64,000 bases of DNA from positions 1-64,000 of the forward strand of contig WNNJ02002958.1 in assembly GCA_012934845.2 (NCBI GenBank). The letters run 5' to 3'. The notes below the pieces were generated by a model. The model had not been told where the DNA came from, ran no database searches, and saw only the letters and a list, made by a program, of their open reading frames with translations. This stretch comes from Pomphorhynchus laevis. Taxonomy: Eukaryota > Acanthocephala > Palaeacanthocephala > Echinorhynchida > Pomphorhynchidae. The translations under genes were made by a program, and so were the position numbers. Shown here piece after piece: positions 20,931-32,170 of the stretch; position 1 is the first letter of the stretch; every line of letters begins with the position of its first letter.

Positions 20931-21049
20931 CCGAATCTTCTTGATTGATGTACTGAATATATTAATTGAAGTAGTTGTTATCTTTCTCGACTTTTTTTCT
21001 CGACTTTAGAAAATAATAAAATGAGTGTATTTATTAATATCTCAAACAT

Positions 21050-21233
21050 AGGTGAATTAAATTATTAAATTTATTAAAAATTATTAAATTTATTAAATTA
21101 TTTAAATTATTTCGAAGTCAATAACATTACATATTAAAATATTTCTTAAAATGTCATTATTTAATGTATTGTATTTAATATTATATGGTATGCATGAATA
21201 TGTCATATTTACTGTAAAATTACTAGTTTTTAA
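21050..21233 (-). mobile_element. Penelope-like remnant flanking the Tc1-like element
   Basis: The region near 21160-21200 (TATATGGTATGCATGAAT) matches the minus-strand Penelope-like copy at 27440-27475. It is a short decayed piece, cut by the insertion at 21234. Confidence 0.5.
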
Positions 21234-21235
21234 TA

Positions 21236-22775
21236 CAGTCCTTTTCAGTTTTATAGACAACTTTTTTCAGTTTTATAGGCAACTTTTTTCAGTGACAACT
21301 TTTTTCAGTTTTATAGGCAACTTTCAGTTTTATAGACAACTTTTTTCAGTTTTATAGGCAACATTTTTCAGTTTTATAGACAACTTTTTTCAGTTTTATA
21401 GGCAACTTTTTTCAGTTTTATAGACAACTTTTTTCAGTTTTATAGGCAACATTTTTAGATTTTTTAATTTAGATGTATATCAAAGAATTTTATTATTTAA
21501 ATAAAATCGACTCGTGCGATTGCCTTTACAACCCAATCTCGCATATGGGTGAAATATCCTTCTAGTCTGAATTCTTCATCTCTGAATACTCCATGAATAG
21601 TTTCAATCAATTCATCTCTATTGGAGGATGAATTTATGCTTTTCACCTTTGATTTGAAACATGAGAAGAACTCCTCTATAGGGTTCAAGTGAGGGGAGTA
21701 GGGTGTTAGGAACTTAAGAATATAATTCCTCTGAGCCAAGCTTTCCTTTACCTCGGCAGTCCTATGGATAGAGGCGTTGTCCATGACTATAAATTTCCTT
21801 TCATGTGAGGCCAAGGTTGGTAGTTTCGTCTCTATAAATTCTTTAAGATCGGGCGATTTGAAGCTTCCTGTTTTCACCTTATAAGCACAAACACTTTGTT
21901 TTGTGATGGTACATAGAACTGAAATATTGGTCCCTTTTGAATTGGGCACGTTTATGTAGCACTTCGTATTCCTGGGAGAGTAGCCAAAACTTTGGTAAGT
22001 GTGGAGATTTATACCCGTTTCGTCCAAAAATATCAGGTTATCATCACTAATACTTGACATTTCAATGCCGTACTCTGCTCGTTTCTTTTTTCATCGCTGT
22101 TTCTATTTATAGCTACTAATGTCAGCGTTTTCCTTGTGTAGTTCATTGCTTTTATTATTCTCGAGACAGTGGGAAGTGAATAGGAACCTTCTGGATTATA
22201 AGTTAGCAACTTCTCACTCATAACCTTAAGAGAAGTGCTTGGATTCAAAGCTAGCTCTGATGCTAAGATATTCTTTTCAAACGAAAAATCTTTTTTTGGT
22301 TGACCTCTTATCTCCAGCAGAAACAAAGATGGCTGAATTTTGAAGTTTTCCCTCTAAATATTTCTCATAAAGTCTTCTAACTGTGGTTTTGGAGACGTTT
22401 AATATAGAAGGCATCTCTTGTATACTATGCTCAGCTTTTAACAGGCCCAAAAAACAATCAACTGTGTTTCCAGTGATTGAAACCCTCTTTTTACGAGCTT
22501 GGACGTTCTCTTCCTCGTTAATGGTCAGGTTTTTCTCATTTACTGCACCTGACTCATCACTACCTTCATCAAAAGATATATTCATTGTAGGTAAAAAATT
22601 TTGAAAAATAATCTAAAAAAAGTTGTCTATAAAACTGAAAAAAGTTGCCTATAAAACTGAAAAAGTTGTCTATAAAACTGAAAGTTGCCTATAAAACTGA
22701 AAAAAGTTGTCTATAAAACTGAAAAAAGTTGCCAATAAAACTGAAAAAAGTTGTCTATAAAACTGAAAAGGACTG
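21236..22775 (-). mobile_element. Tc1/mariner-type DNA transposon with iterated terminal repeats
   Basis: The element is bounded by the TA duplication at 21234-21235 and 22776-22777, the hallmark of Tc1/mariner insertion. Its ends start CAGTCCTTTTCAG. They are built of tandem units of about 22 bp, CAGTTTTATAGACAAC alternating with CAGTTTTATAGGCAAC: about nine units on the left (21236-21455) and seven on the right (22617-22775), in opposite orientation. Between them lies one transposase gene on the minus strand, broken into three frames. Length is about 1.54 kb. Confidence 0.92.
21497..22585 (-). pseudogene. Tc1/mariner-type transposase, broken
   Basis: The start is ATG 22585 (MNISFDEG). Frame one (22585-22277) holds a helix-turn-helix, SIQEMPSILNVSKTTVRRLY. 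Frame two (22326-22033) continues with SLPTVSRIIKAM. Frame three (22060-21497) holds the catalytic core: FLDETGIN (first Asp), IVMDNASIHR (second Asp) and PYSPHLNPIEEFF, where the third acidic residue is Glu, so it is a DDE rather than DDD enzyme. Two frame changes, near 22300 and 22050, separate the parts, so this copy is not expected to make a functional protein. Confidence 0.88.
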
Positions 22776-22777
22776 TA

Positions 22778-23105
22778 GTATTGTGTTGATTTATATATTT
22801 TACGATTTTCTGTTTGATTTTATTTTTATATTAACTATTAAATTATTAAAACTATTTTTATAATGATTTATTATAATTTCGATATAAATTAATAAATTTT
22901 AAATATTATTAAATATTATAATGAGATATAAGATAATTATTATAATATAATAAGATAGATATTATAAATATTATCTTATTATTATAATATAAAAAGATAT
23001 TATAAAAAATATTTTTATTAAAACAAAATGTCTCAATTATCAAAATAAAATGTGATTATTTCTCACAAAGAAATATTTAATACATTTTAATCATTCATTG
23101 CCCTT
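22778..23105. other. AT-rich, Penelope-like scrap then no feature
   Basis: The first 60 bp (TTGTGTTGATTTATATATTT) match the Penelope-like copy at 27246-27300. The rest is extremely AT-rich with no recognisable gene. Confidence 0.4.
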
Positions 23106-23109
23106 ATCC

Positions 23110-24240
23110 AAGTCAATAATTTATCTTTGAAAATCACCGCACTGAGCGCAGTAGTCATTTTTCCGGAATAATATTTCTGAGCTCCACGACTTTGTGGAAT
23201 AGTGTACATGTTGGTCATAGTCTACTACAAGCCTCTTTACTGAGATAACTCATGCCCTTTCTTAATTTCCTATTTCTAAACTTGACCAATTTGATGACGA
23301 TACTTATAGTTTTAACTAGTCAATAACAGCTAGCCTTTTAAAAAATATTTATATATAAGGAAATGTATCCTTATAGACAAATGATACATTTCTAATCTGC
23401 AAAGTTTGTCTATAAAGGTTCCTCTTCTTGACAGCATAATCTTGATACCTTTTGAAGTATGTATATTACAATTAGTCAGCAGCGAGCGTAACATGACGTG
23501 TGAGACTTAAAAACTGCTAAAATCCAACACTACATTCACATCCATGCCCGGATGAAAACCAGGTTGAGTTGACCTAAGCCTCTCGACTATTAAGCGTGTG
23601 CACACCTTGTCAACCACACTTGCCTAACTTATAGATCTGTATTTATTAACAGTGACTGCCTGAGGAATATTCGGAACAGGTAGAAATATGGCATGTTTTT
23701 AAAGTAGAGGTATAATGTCTTAATAATTTGATAAAGTTCACTCAAAAGAATAGGGATGATATCGTCAAGACAACTAGCTTTAAACCTGTTTAATCAACGA
23801 AGCTCACTCATTACCTCGTGCTTATTAGATTAAACTGTAGTCTGCTGCGACTAAATATTCATTTGTTTTACAAAATATAGACATGATTATCTGACATATC
23901 AAAACTTCATTAAAGATATTTTTCAATTCACCGGTATATGCTATTTTGCCGACGTTCTATCAAATACAATACTAGCTTCATGATTCTCTTAAGCGACGAA
24001 CGTAATCCCAAAATAGTTTCTAATTCAACGATAAACGTTGTAATATTTTGCTCTAATAAACTTTTTTTTTTAATTTTCGACAGTTGTGCAAAATCGCGAA
24101 TTGATTTGTATGCGTCAACAAGCTCATTATTTCTCTTACTCTTCTTCCAGATATTATCACGTTGTATAATGAGGCTTTGTAAGTCCCGATATAACCATTA
24201 TAATTTGCTGCTCATATTGTAGTGCTTCCAAAATCCAGTA
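23110..24240 (-). mobile_element. Strongly decayed LINE, pre-RT and RT portions
   Basis: On the minus strand, around 24230-23950, lies an Arg/Lys-rich pre-RT block (NIWKKSKRNNELVDAYKSIR). It is followed near 23820-23690 by RFKASCLDDIIPILLSELYQ, resembling the IKASGPDGIP motif. Near 23660-23540 is KYRSIS...DKVCTRLIVERL...TQPGFHPG, resembling YRPISL...QPGF. All sit in broken frames. The family is not determined. Confidence 0.5.
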
Positions 24241-24759
24241 GTCAAAATATACAGTCAATCTAGTAGTCGGAGTCAAATCTCTAACGTTTACATTATTAGT
24301 CCAACTCGTTATGACTTTATATAGATATTTTTAATGACAAGACGATCAATATCATTACTCATTATGATAATACGTACAATTACGTTATTTAAATAATAAC
24401 GTAACGTTATGCGGAAATGTATCTTGCAAGTTTAAATTTACGACGTTTATTAAAAGATATTCAAAATAGACATTTTATTAAGAATTAAATTCTTAATAAT
24501 TCCCTTATTAAGAATTAATTTTATTCAGAATTGTTTTATAATAAATTGCAATTGATAAATATTGATTAACAATAAATTCTATCAGTTGTTACTCAGTGAA
24601 ATCAACAGAGTATAAATATTCTAATATAAATTTTAATATGTTTATAATAACAGATTAATATTAGTAATATTATTTATATTAGCAGATTATTATATATAAT
24701 TGGTTACTAATTATATTGTTTACTAAATATATTTTCATTTTGAAAATAAATCATTGCAT

Positions 24760-26821
24760 AGTGCTTGATGAGCAAATTTTATCTTTCTGTCAACGTCGTC
24801 CACTATCTTTAACAAATACTAAAGAAGTCTCACTAAAAGTGATTGGGGATTACCTTTTAGGTATTTCTGACGTGTTTGCACCAAAGCGTATCATCTCGCC
24901 AAATACTAAATATCCTGTTTGGTTCGATAAGGACCTGAGATTGATGTTGCGAGTACGAAATCGTCTTTGGAAGTTATCTCGTTCGCTTCCGTATTACGCC
25001 AACATTTATAGGTATCTTAGGAACGTCTGTACTCGTATGAAAACGTTAAAACGTGATAAATTCGAATCTACAATCATCAAGGAAGTTAATCGCAACCCCA
25101 AGCTATTTTGGTCATATGCTCGGCAAAACGGAACGCTCAACTCTGCAATCAAGCATGTGCACTCTGAATGTGGCTTGGTTACAAATGAAACTGATATAGC
25201 TGAGACCTTCGCATCCTCGTTCTCTTTATCCACTTTACCACATTGCGATTCTCATATGATATGGTACGGGTGCTCTATCCCTCCGCGTAATGAATCCCGG
25301 CCAATTTGCGTTACTGAAATTCAAGATTATCTCAATAATATTCGTCCTTTTAGCGCAGCTGGCCCCGATGACATCTCCCCATACCTGCTCAAAGCTTTAT
25401 CGAGTTACCTGGCACCATTCCTGACTATTATCTTTGATAAAATTCTGGCCACTGGCAGTGTCCCAGAAGATTGGAAAACTGCAACCGTTGTTCCTATTCC
25501 CAAAAAATTTTTTGCATCATCCTGTGGTGATTATAGGCCAATAAGCTTAACCTCTTCTCTGTGCAAAGTTCTCGAACGCGCCATCAGCACTAGAGTCTAC
25601 GATCATCTTGTCTCTCTTGGTATACTATCGTCCGCTCAACATGGTTTTCGTCACTCCCGTTCTTGTTTGACGAACTTGCTTACCGCGCGCGAAACTTGGA
25701 CCCAGTCGTTAAGTTTTGGTAGCTCACTCGATATAATCTTTATTGATTTTTCGAAAGCCTTCGATCGCGTCCCTCATGATGGGATGATTAGGTTGTTAGC
25801 ACACTACGGAGTATCCTCCATGTTATGCAATTGGATTCGTGATTTTTTGGACGGGAGATCATTTCAGGTGAGGGTTGGCAATAGCATGTCTTCTACTAGG
25901 TTAGTTAAATCCGGAGTTCCGCAAGGTACAGTCCTTGGTCCCTTGCTTTTTATTATATTTCTCAATGATCTTCTGTTACGCATAAACAGTCCCTGCCTGG
26001 CATTCGCAGACGATGTGAAAGTGTGGTGCGATAGCATCTCAGATCCTGATGGCCGGCATCTACAACATGATCTCCAGACAATCTACGACTGGAGCAGTGC
26101 TACCGGTATGACCATAAATGTAGATAAGTGCGTTCATATGAAACTCGGCAAATGTAAATCTGATCATGAATTCTATTTAGGATGTTATAAGCTTCACAAC
26201 ATTTCTGTTCATAGAGACCTAGGGATTATTTTGAATAACGACCTTAAAACACGACCGAATACCGATTATATCTACGGTAAAGCCATGAAGGCCTTGTATT
26301 GTATTAAGAACACATTTAGTAAGCTGCATCCAAAATTATTTAAGCATCTCTACTGTGCGTTAGTCCGTCCGCATGTGGAATACTGCATCGCATCAACTTT
26401 TCCATCCACCAAGGCTGAGATGAAAAAGACCGAGTCGATTTTACGTAGAGGAACCAAACTTTGCATTACATCTCTTTATTCTTACAATGAGCGCCTAGCT
26501 TGCTTAAAAATGCCTTCAACGGCCCAGAGGCTACTATATTTAGATCTTGTAGCGATGTGGCATTTGGTTCGTGGAAAAGAGGGGTTCCCATCCAATTCGA
26601 TAAAATTGAGAAATTCGCGTCGCAGAGGTCACTCCCTTACGTTATTTAAATTCCCCCATGGCAAAATAAGGAGTGTGAGTAGGCTTTCCCACCGCGCATT
26701 GAATGTTTGGAATTCGCTGCCTGAAGACGTCGTCAATGCTACTAGCAATAGACACTTCAAGAAGATGCTGCTGAAGTGGATTGTGAACTCTAATTTGGAT
26801 TCGTGGATGTATTTTAATTGA
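24760..26821 (+). CDS. CR1-like reverse transcriptase (partial ORF2)
   Basis: About 687 codons are open without interruption. Motifs in order: YPVWFDKDLR and KLFWSYARQ in the pre-RT linker; FSAAGPDDISPYLLK; YRPISLTSSLCKVLERAI; FIDFSKAFDRVPH (motif A); SGVPQGTVLGPLLF (B); CLAFADDVKVW (C, with FADD rather than YADD); then EYCIAS, RRGTKLC, LLYLDLVAMW and VWNSLPEDVVNA typical of CR1 C-termini. No natural start remains, because the upstream codon is TTG in AT-rich flank. The open frame suggests a fairly young insertion, though it cannot move on its own. Confidence 0.88.
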
Positions 26822-26925
26822 TATTTTAAAATGTAATTTGTGAACAGTTGAAACAGCCATTTGCGGCTAGTAACTTGTACACTATAATAATAACTATAAT
26901 AATAGTATCACTAACAAGAATTTAT
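24760..26925 (+). mobile_element. CR1-like LINE, 5'-truncated
   Basis: The element lacks ORF1 and the endonuclease but keeps a continuous reverse transcriptase frame to the stop at 26821. The 3' untranslated region contains the hairpin AGCC-ATTTGC-GGCT (about 26856-26870) and ends in a TATAATAATAA-type tail near 26925. The truncation point is set where similarity to LINE pre-RT sequence begins. The degraded copy at 1278-2300 is the same family. Confidence 0.85.
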
Positions 26926-26989
26926 AATACATACAAATAAATAATTATATAAGATTTTATATTAAGTCAAAATTTTAAATGAAATTTTA
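26926..26989. other. Short AT-rich spacer
   Basis: It separates the CR1-like tail from the Penelope-like copy; nothing else is seen. Confidence 0.4.
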
Positions 26990-27600
26990 ATTAAAAGTCA
27001 ATTTTTATGAATTGACTAATAAATAACAGACAAAGTATCAGAATAAGGATTAGAGATCATCAGAAGGATTTGCTATCAGCATTGTCCTTATTTATCGACC
27101 CAACATAACAGCAGAGGTAAATACGTGCTAGTGACGTTTTTTCATCTGATGAAATTTGATTATCTGGTGTATCTTACTCTTATATTTTTTATTAACCATC
27201 CATAAAAAAATTTCGCTTAATTGTTTAAATAAATGTTTAATATTATTGTGTTGATTTATATATTTTACTATTTTCTGTTTAATTTTATTTTTATAGTAAC
27301 GCAGTTTGGAATATGCATTTATTAAATAAATCAATGGTAACCTAGTTTAAAATATGTATCTATTAAATTATTTAAATGATTTTGAAGAAAGCTAATATCA
27401 TTTCATATTGTTGCAATTCTTAAAATTTCATTATTTAATGTATTATATTTTATATTATATGGTATGCATGAATGCTCATGCAAAAATATGTTTCTTGTAA
27501 ATTTAAATATGTCATCTATACGATATAAATTAATATAATTGTGCAACTATTACCTCTCATTTGAACACTTTTTATTTGTCTAAATATATATGTCCCTACT
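26990..27600 (-). mobile_element. Penelope-like element, 3' part, degraded
   Basis: The minus frame at 27334-27128 (YYKNKIKQKIVKYINQHN...FLWMVNK) is almost the same as the C-terminus of the copy at 17356-18753. Sequence up to about 27600 matches further upstream coding sequence. The 3' region at 26990-27135 aligns with 18780-18950, including CTGATGA and the preceding hairpin, so it is a useful second sample of that RNA structure. Confidence 0.8.
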
Positions 27601-27837
27601 TTAATATACAAAGTTTGAGTTAATTTATTACTCAGAAATAATCAGATCAGTTTACTGAGTCTACGTATTTTATACTATTTATAAATAAAATATAATGCTA
27701 AATAAAATTCATATAAGATTTGTATATATAAGATTTTATAAGATTTTATTTTATAAGATGCTATATATAAGATTTTGCATAATTTATATTAAGTTAAAAT
27801 TTGGATAAATTTAACTTGATAATCCATGTAAATCATT
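27601..27837. other. AT-rich spacer
   Basis: Repeated ATAAGATTTTATA-like runs; no gene. Confidence 0.4.
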
Positions 27838-28199
27838 AATCCTCGTCTTGTTCATCATGCAAATTTCTTCATGAGCTATTCCATCTTTTTCCTGTGTATT
27901 CTAGCCAAGTCTCTAAGGTTATTCTCTTTATGCCCAATTTCAATGATCTACTTCAAGCCCGCGATATGAAACTATGTAGTGTCGTAATCTCTCTTAACCT
28001 ACCTTCTGCTTTTGATATTGTTAATCATTATGTCCTACTATCTCGGCTTCGTCACGACTATAATTCCTCAGTTCTTACTGTAGCCTGGTTTACACCTTAT
28101 CTCTCCAAACGCTCTTTTTGTGTTCACTCAAACTCCTCTTCATCTATATATTCTTCCATCTAGCACATTGATCCTCTTATTTTCTCCCTTCTCGGCGAC

Positions 28200-29921
28200 T
28201 TGTCTTATATAACTCTTGACCATAACTTTCATCTGATGCAGTATGCCGATGATATCTTTATCTACTCTCATGCACATCATCTCTGTATCCACGACCTCGC
28301 TACTTCTGCCAGAAATTTTCTTATGTCTATTTCTGATGCTTATAAAGTCAATATTTGTAATGGTTCATCAATCTGTCAGAGTCCATATATAATTATCACG
28401 ATGGAGGAAGTTGAGATAGAGCTATCAAGGTTAGCTAAATGCGTGTCAGCTGGTCCTGACGATATCCCCACTTATATCCTTAAGCTCTTGAAATGTATCC
28501 TGTCATATCCGCTTTCCAAATTATTCAACGTTTCTCTCAATACGTCGATAATTCCAAATGATTGGAAATCGGCGATTGTGGTACCACTTCCGAAAACGAA
28601 AAATGCTTGCGATGTTAGTGATTTTAGGCCCATAAGTTTAACATCTACTGTAAGTAAGGTACTTGAGAGAATTGTTCACAAAAGATTAATAAATGTATTG
28701 GGTTCAATAAACTATTTGAGCGACTCTCAACACGGTTTTCGGCATGGCCGCTCATGTCTAACGAATACTTTATGTGCTCGTGAACAATGGGCTGACGCAA
28801 TTTCATGTGGATTGGTTGTCGATGTCGTCTATTTGGATTTCTCCAAGGCATTTGATCGCGTTCCACATGCTGAATTAATAAGTATTCTCGAATCTATTGG
28901 TGTAGATTACTATCTGACTCGTTGGATTGAGAACTTCTTGAGTGGTCGACAATTTTGTGTAAGAGTAGGTAATGCTTTTTCATCTAAACGCAGTGTTATA
29001 CGTGGTGTACCTCAAGGAACGGTTCTCGGGCCATTATTATTTTGCATTTTTATCAACGAGTTGTTGAGATCGCTTAATGTACCACACTTAGCCTATGCTG
29101 ACGATTTGAAGTTATGGAATGTGATCTCGACTGAACGAGACTGTTTGTCATTGCAGCGTGACCTGGATTTAGTGTATGAATGGAGTCTTACTACAGGAGT
29201 ATCATTAAACCTGGAAAAGTGTAAGAATATGAGATTGGGTCGTGGACGCAAAGGATGTCATACCTACTTCATTGGTGTAAAAGAACTTGAGATAGTTTCG
29301 ACTCATCGTGATCTTGGTATTTTGATCGATTCATCTTTAAAGACACGACATCATTACAACATTCAATTAGGCAAAGCTAGAAAAATGATGCACACTATCA
29401 AAAATTGCTTTCTGAAAATAAATCCATCGTCGTTCAGGGTGCTGTTTAACTCGTTATTGAGACCAATACTTGAGTATTGCTCTCCATCTTGCTTCCCATG
29501 TACACGGACTGAACTGAATGCTGTCGATGGAGTTCTTCGCCGTATTACCCGTTTATGTCCAGACTGTAAGTATTTACCTTATCGTGAGAGACTTAAAGTG
29601 ATTGGCATATTTGACATGAAGGTGAGGTTAATGTTTATCGACTTGGTTGCAACGTGGAAATTATTGCACAAATTTGATGGATATCCTCGAAATATTATGG
29701 CGTGTCGTAATAATAGATCCAGGCGACATCATTCGATGACAATTTTTAAACAGCATACTGGGAAACTATCGCCTGTCACAAGATTGTCAAGACGTGTAGT
29801 TAACGTGTGGAATAGTCTTCCTGAATACGTTGTTGCCTCCACAACGCTGACTTTATTTAAGAAGCGATTGCGAATTTGTCTGGAACAGATCGATAATATG
29901 GAGAAGCTATCGTATCCCTGA
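28200..29921 (+). CDS. Chimeric open frame: L2-like YADD segment fused to CR1-like RT
   Basis: One uninterrupted frame of 573 codons. Residues 1-46 belong to the L2-like LINE (QYADDIFIYSHA). From about residue 47 the sequence is a CR1-like ORF2: KCVSAGPDDIPTYILK, FRPISLTSTVSKVLERIV, YLDFSKAFDRVPH (A), RGVPQGTVLGPLLF (B), LAYADDLKLW (C), and the CR1 tail RVVNVWNSLPEYVVAST. The frame therefore contains two YADD motifs from different LINEs. There is no evidence it is expressed; the in-frame join is probably fortuitous, but the CR1 part itself is unbroken. Confidence 0.8.
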   Translation: MSYITLDHNFHLMQYADDIFIYSHAHHLCIHDLATSARNFLMSISDAYKVNICNGSSICQSPYIIITMEEVEIELSRLAKCVSAGPDDIPTYILKLLKCILSYPLSKLFNVSLNTSIIPNDWKSAIVVPLPKTKNACDVSDFRPISLTSTVSKVLERIVHKRLINVLGSINYLSDSQHGFRHGRSCLTNTLCAREQWADAISCGLVVDVVYLDFSKAFDRVPHAELISILESIGVDYYLTRWIENFLSGRQFCVRVGNAFSSKRSVIRGVPQGTVLGPLLFCIFINELLRSLNVPHLAYADDLKLWNVISTERDCLSLQRDLDLVYEWSLTTGVSLNLEKCKNMRLGRGRKGCHTYFIGVKELEIVSTHRDLGILIDSSLKTRHHYNIQLGKARKMMHTIKNCFLKINPSSFRVLFNSLLRPILEYCSPSCFPCTRTELNAVDGVLRRITRLCPDCKYLPYRERLKVIGIFDMKVRLMFIDLVATWKLLHKFDGYPRNIMACRNNRSRRHHSMTIFKQHTGKLSPVTRLSRRVVNVWNSLPEYVVASTTLTLFKKRLRICLEQIDNMEKLSYP

Positions 29922-30047
29922 TTTTCTTAACTCTATCAATTCTACATTTTGTTTAATTTTTATTTTATTTTTTCGTGAGCAGACTGAACAGCCATATAGG
30001 CTTTGTCTTGTATGTTATAATAATAATATAATAATAATAATAATAAT
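28338..30047 (+). mobile_element. CR1-like LINE, family F, inserted in the L2-like LINE
   Basis: 5'-truncated within the pre-RT region. Its 3' region has the hairpin AGCC-ATAT-AGGCT at about 29990-30003 and a (TAA)n tail at 30018-30047. The next base returns to the host L2-like frame. It is related to, but distinct from, the CR1-like element at 24760. No long target-site duplication is evident. Confidence 0.88.
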
Positions 30048-31092
30048 CTCCAATCATCTTTGCTATCTTCATATAGCTCTTAATCTTGAAAAGTTCAAAA
30101 TCATGTGGATCATCCCTCATCTCCTCGAAATAAGTCCGCCTATTTTATCTGTATATTCGATCATCTTCCAATCGTTGACATTATGATTTAGATTTTCACT
30201 TCGGCAATTTCTTTTTCCTCAAACCTTTTGTTCATGATAAAAGTTCGCGTTTCTTTCTTATTTCTTCGTGACATCCGTCACATTCGTAGGCTGATCGACT
30301 TCCTCTCTTATCTCGTTATTGTAATGTCGCTCCTATTCCCAGAATTAATTAATACCCTTAGTTTATTTGTCAACTCTTCTAATTCTGCGCTTTTGCCTCT
30401 CCAACGTATCATAAACTCTGCTGTTCGTGTCCTATTGCGTCTTCGCCGCTTCAACCATATCTCCCATAAACTATCCGTCCTATCTTAGACGACGATTTAC
30501 CTTCGTGTTGAATTTCGTTTGCGTATTATTACCTTTCGTCTTCTATTTTATCACTCAACATCCTACTTACACCTTGCTTATCTTGATGATTTGCGCTCTG
30601 TCTCCTTGGATGTGCGATGAATTCTCTACTTCTCCAAGTCCATCCGCATTCAACCAACTATGGCCTCTGCTCGCATCTGATCCACTTGCCTGGAATTATT
30701 TGTTAGCTTACGTCTGTTCTTCTTCGTCGCTTCCACTTTTCAAACAACGTCTACGTTCCTGCAATATGGCTCCTCCTTCACAATAAATCTAGGAATGCAT
30801 TGCCTCAACATATTATTCAACTTACAATTTTTCATACTCTCAACGAACCACTCAATATTGTTTGTCTTCTCTCGACGTCTTTAACTCTTTAACGAAACCA
30901 CTTAACATTTCCTCCGACGCCTTGCCACATTCCACTCATCTCCAATGAGTGGAATTTTATATTATTTTATTATTTTATTATTTTATATTATTTTATTTTC
31001 CATTATCTTCAATATACTTGCTTCAATTTCATCAACATTTTCATTTTATTTTCTATTTTTTGTTTTATTCGTTTGTTCCTTTTCTTCATCGT

Positions 31093-31130
31093 GGGCTTGT
31101 AAGCCCACATAGGCGTGGGCATACAAGCCC
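31093..31130 (+). other. 38-nt double-stem hairpin at LINE 3' end
   Basis: GGGCTTGTA pairs perfectly with TACAAGCCC, and inside it GCCCAC pairs with GTGGGC, leaving an ATAGGC loop. It occupies the same place as the simple hairpins of families A and C and also begins after CTTGTAAGC. It is probably the priming hairpin of family G. Confidence 0.7.
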
Positions 31131-31145
31131 TCTAAAATATTTGTT

Positions 31146-31358
31146 TATACATAAAAATGCTCTTTTATTTTTCATTACGAAAATAAACGAATGTGTCTTT
31201 ATCCAGACAGTTCGCACACATTTCGTTCCACACATGAGATATTATTATTCGGTTCATTCTTTGTGTAAGAATGAGGCCTGAATAGCACAATAAATTCTTA
31301 TTTATTAAAGTTATTTTATTAATAGATTGAATTAATAGATAAAGTTTCTCATATAAAC
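31146..31358. other. Spacer without recognised content
   Basis: A short AT-rich tract after the family G tail. No domain or repeat was recognised. Confidence 0.4.
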
Positions 31359-31741
31359 ATCGTTTATAAATATGACAAGTTTATCACCCAATGTATTGTC
31401 GTATTGTTTCGTATCAAATTACGAAACAATAAGTTTATTTAAAAAAGTGCACACAGTTAAATAGAATAAGACATGATTCATCATAGCTCAGTCAAACGAC
31501 AATCTACCAAAAAAAACAAAAGTATCAAAATCGCCAACCGTCTCCTTTTTTCTTCTACGACATCAAATCAGGGTGATCTGAGCCCCCAACCAATCCAACA
31601 CGCCGCCGTCCGACTAAACCACCCTGGGTCTTTAACCCTCCCCCCCCCGAAGAATCCAATTGACGCGGACTATGCTGGATCGTTTATAAATATAACAAGT
31701 TTATCACCTAATGTATTATCGTATTTTTTCGTATCAAATTA
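31359..31741. repeat. 63-bp direct repeats flanking a LINE fragment
   Basis: ATCGTTTATAAATATGACAA at 31359-31421 recurs at 31679-31741 with four mismatches in 63 bp. The 257 bp between them contain the LINE 3' terminus described separately. This could be an unusually long target-site duplication or an unrelated tandem duplication. Confidence 0.7.
31560..31678 (-). mobile_element. 3' terminus of the I/R1-like LINE (second copy)
   Basis: Reverse complement of 530-636: shared CAGCATAGTCC, AAAGACCC, GGGTGGTTTAGTCGGA and GTTGGATNGGTTGGGGG. It is truncated to about 115 bp and ends exactly at the downstream 63-bp repeat. Its extent on the 3' side is uncertain. Confidence 0.75.
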
Positions 31742-32170
31742 TTTGCCCAACAAACACCGATATCATTGTACTAATCGACCTCTATTTGTTCAACATCAAA
31801 GTTGTAACGAAATTATATAGTGAGGATTTTGCCCAATTGCAAATGCACATTTATCGTAATATAAATAATCAGCAGAATCAATGAAAACAAAAGAAAAGGA
31901 AAAACATCGTTATGTTAATGAATATTAATCGCGTTAGTTCAATATGCAATCCAGTAAGTAATCAAACACTTAAACGACGATTTATCCTTGGATTCGATAA
32001 CATATTGGGGAAGCTCGTTTCACACTCGCACTGCTCAATGTGACAATCGAATATTGTCACAGAGTTTAAACTTTCGTGATAATTAACTACTTACAATGAT
32101 TTAATAATCGGCATGATCACGACAAATAATATTTAAATTTTCACTAAAATATGGAGAAACGGAGGAAAAC
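31742..32170. other. Probable 5' region of the CR1-like LINE, otherwise unassigned
   Basis: There is no independent coding signal. It precedes the zinc-finger part of CR1-like ORF1 and may be its 5' untranslated region; the left border of the element cannot be set. Confidence 0.35.

Larger units (their letters stand above)
27838..31145 (+). mobile_element. L2-like LINE, family G, interrupted by a CR1-like LINE
   Basis: The left part (27838-28337) encodes LCSVVISLNLPSAFDIVNH (motif A region) and, from 28200, HNFHLMQYADDIFIYSHA (motif C). The right part resumes at about 30048 with ISNHLCYLHIALNLEKFKIMW. It continues with DIRHIRRLIDFLS, LLPLQRIINSAVRVLLRLRR and a decayed C-terminus to about 30790. 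A 3' region follows, ending after the hairpin at 31093-31130. The two parts join at exactly the position expected from the intact family A protein (SIS|NHLSSL). Multiple frame changes are present outside 28200-28337. Confidence 0.85.

Noticed and set aside
21236-21455. Regular short repeats that could suggest a CRISPR array
   Set aside because: Units are contiguous without spacers, occur inverted at the other end of a transposase gene, and are bordered by TA; they are transposon ends in a eukaryote.
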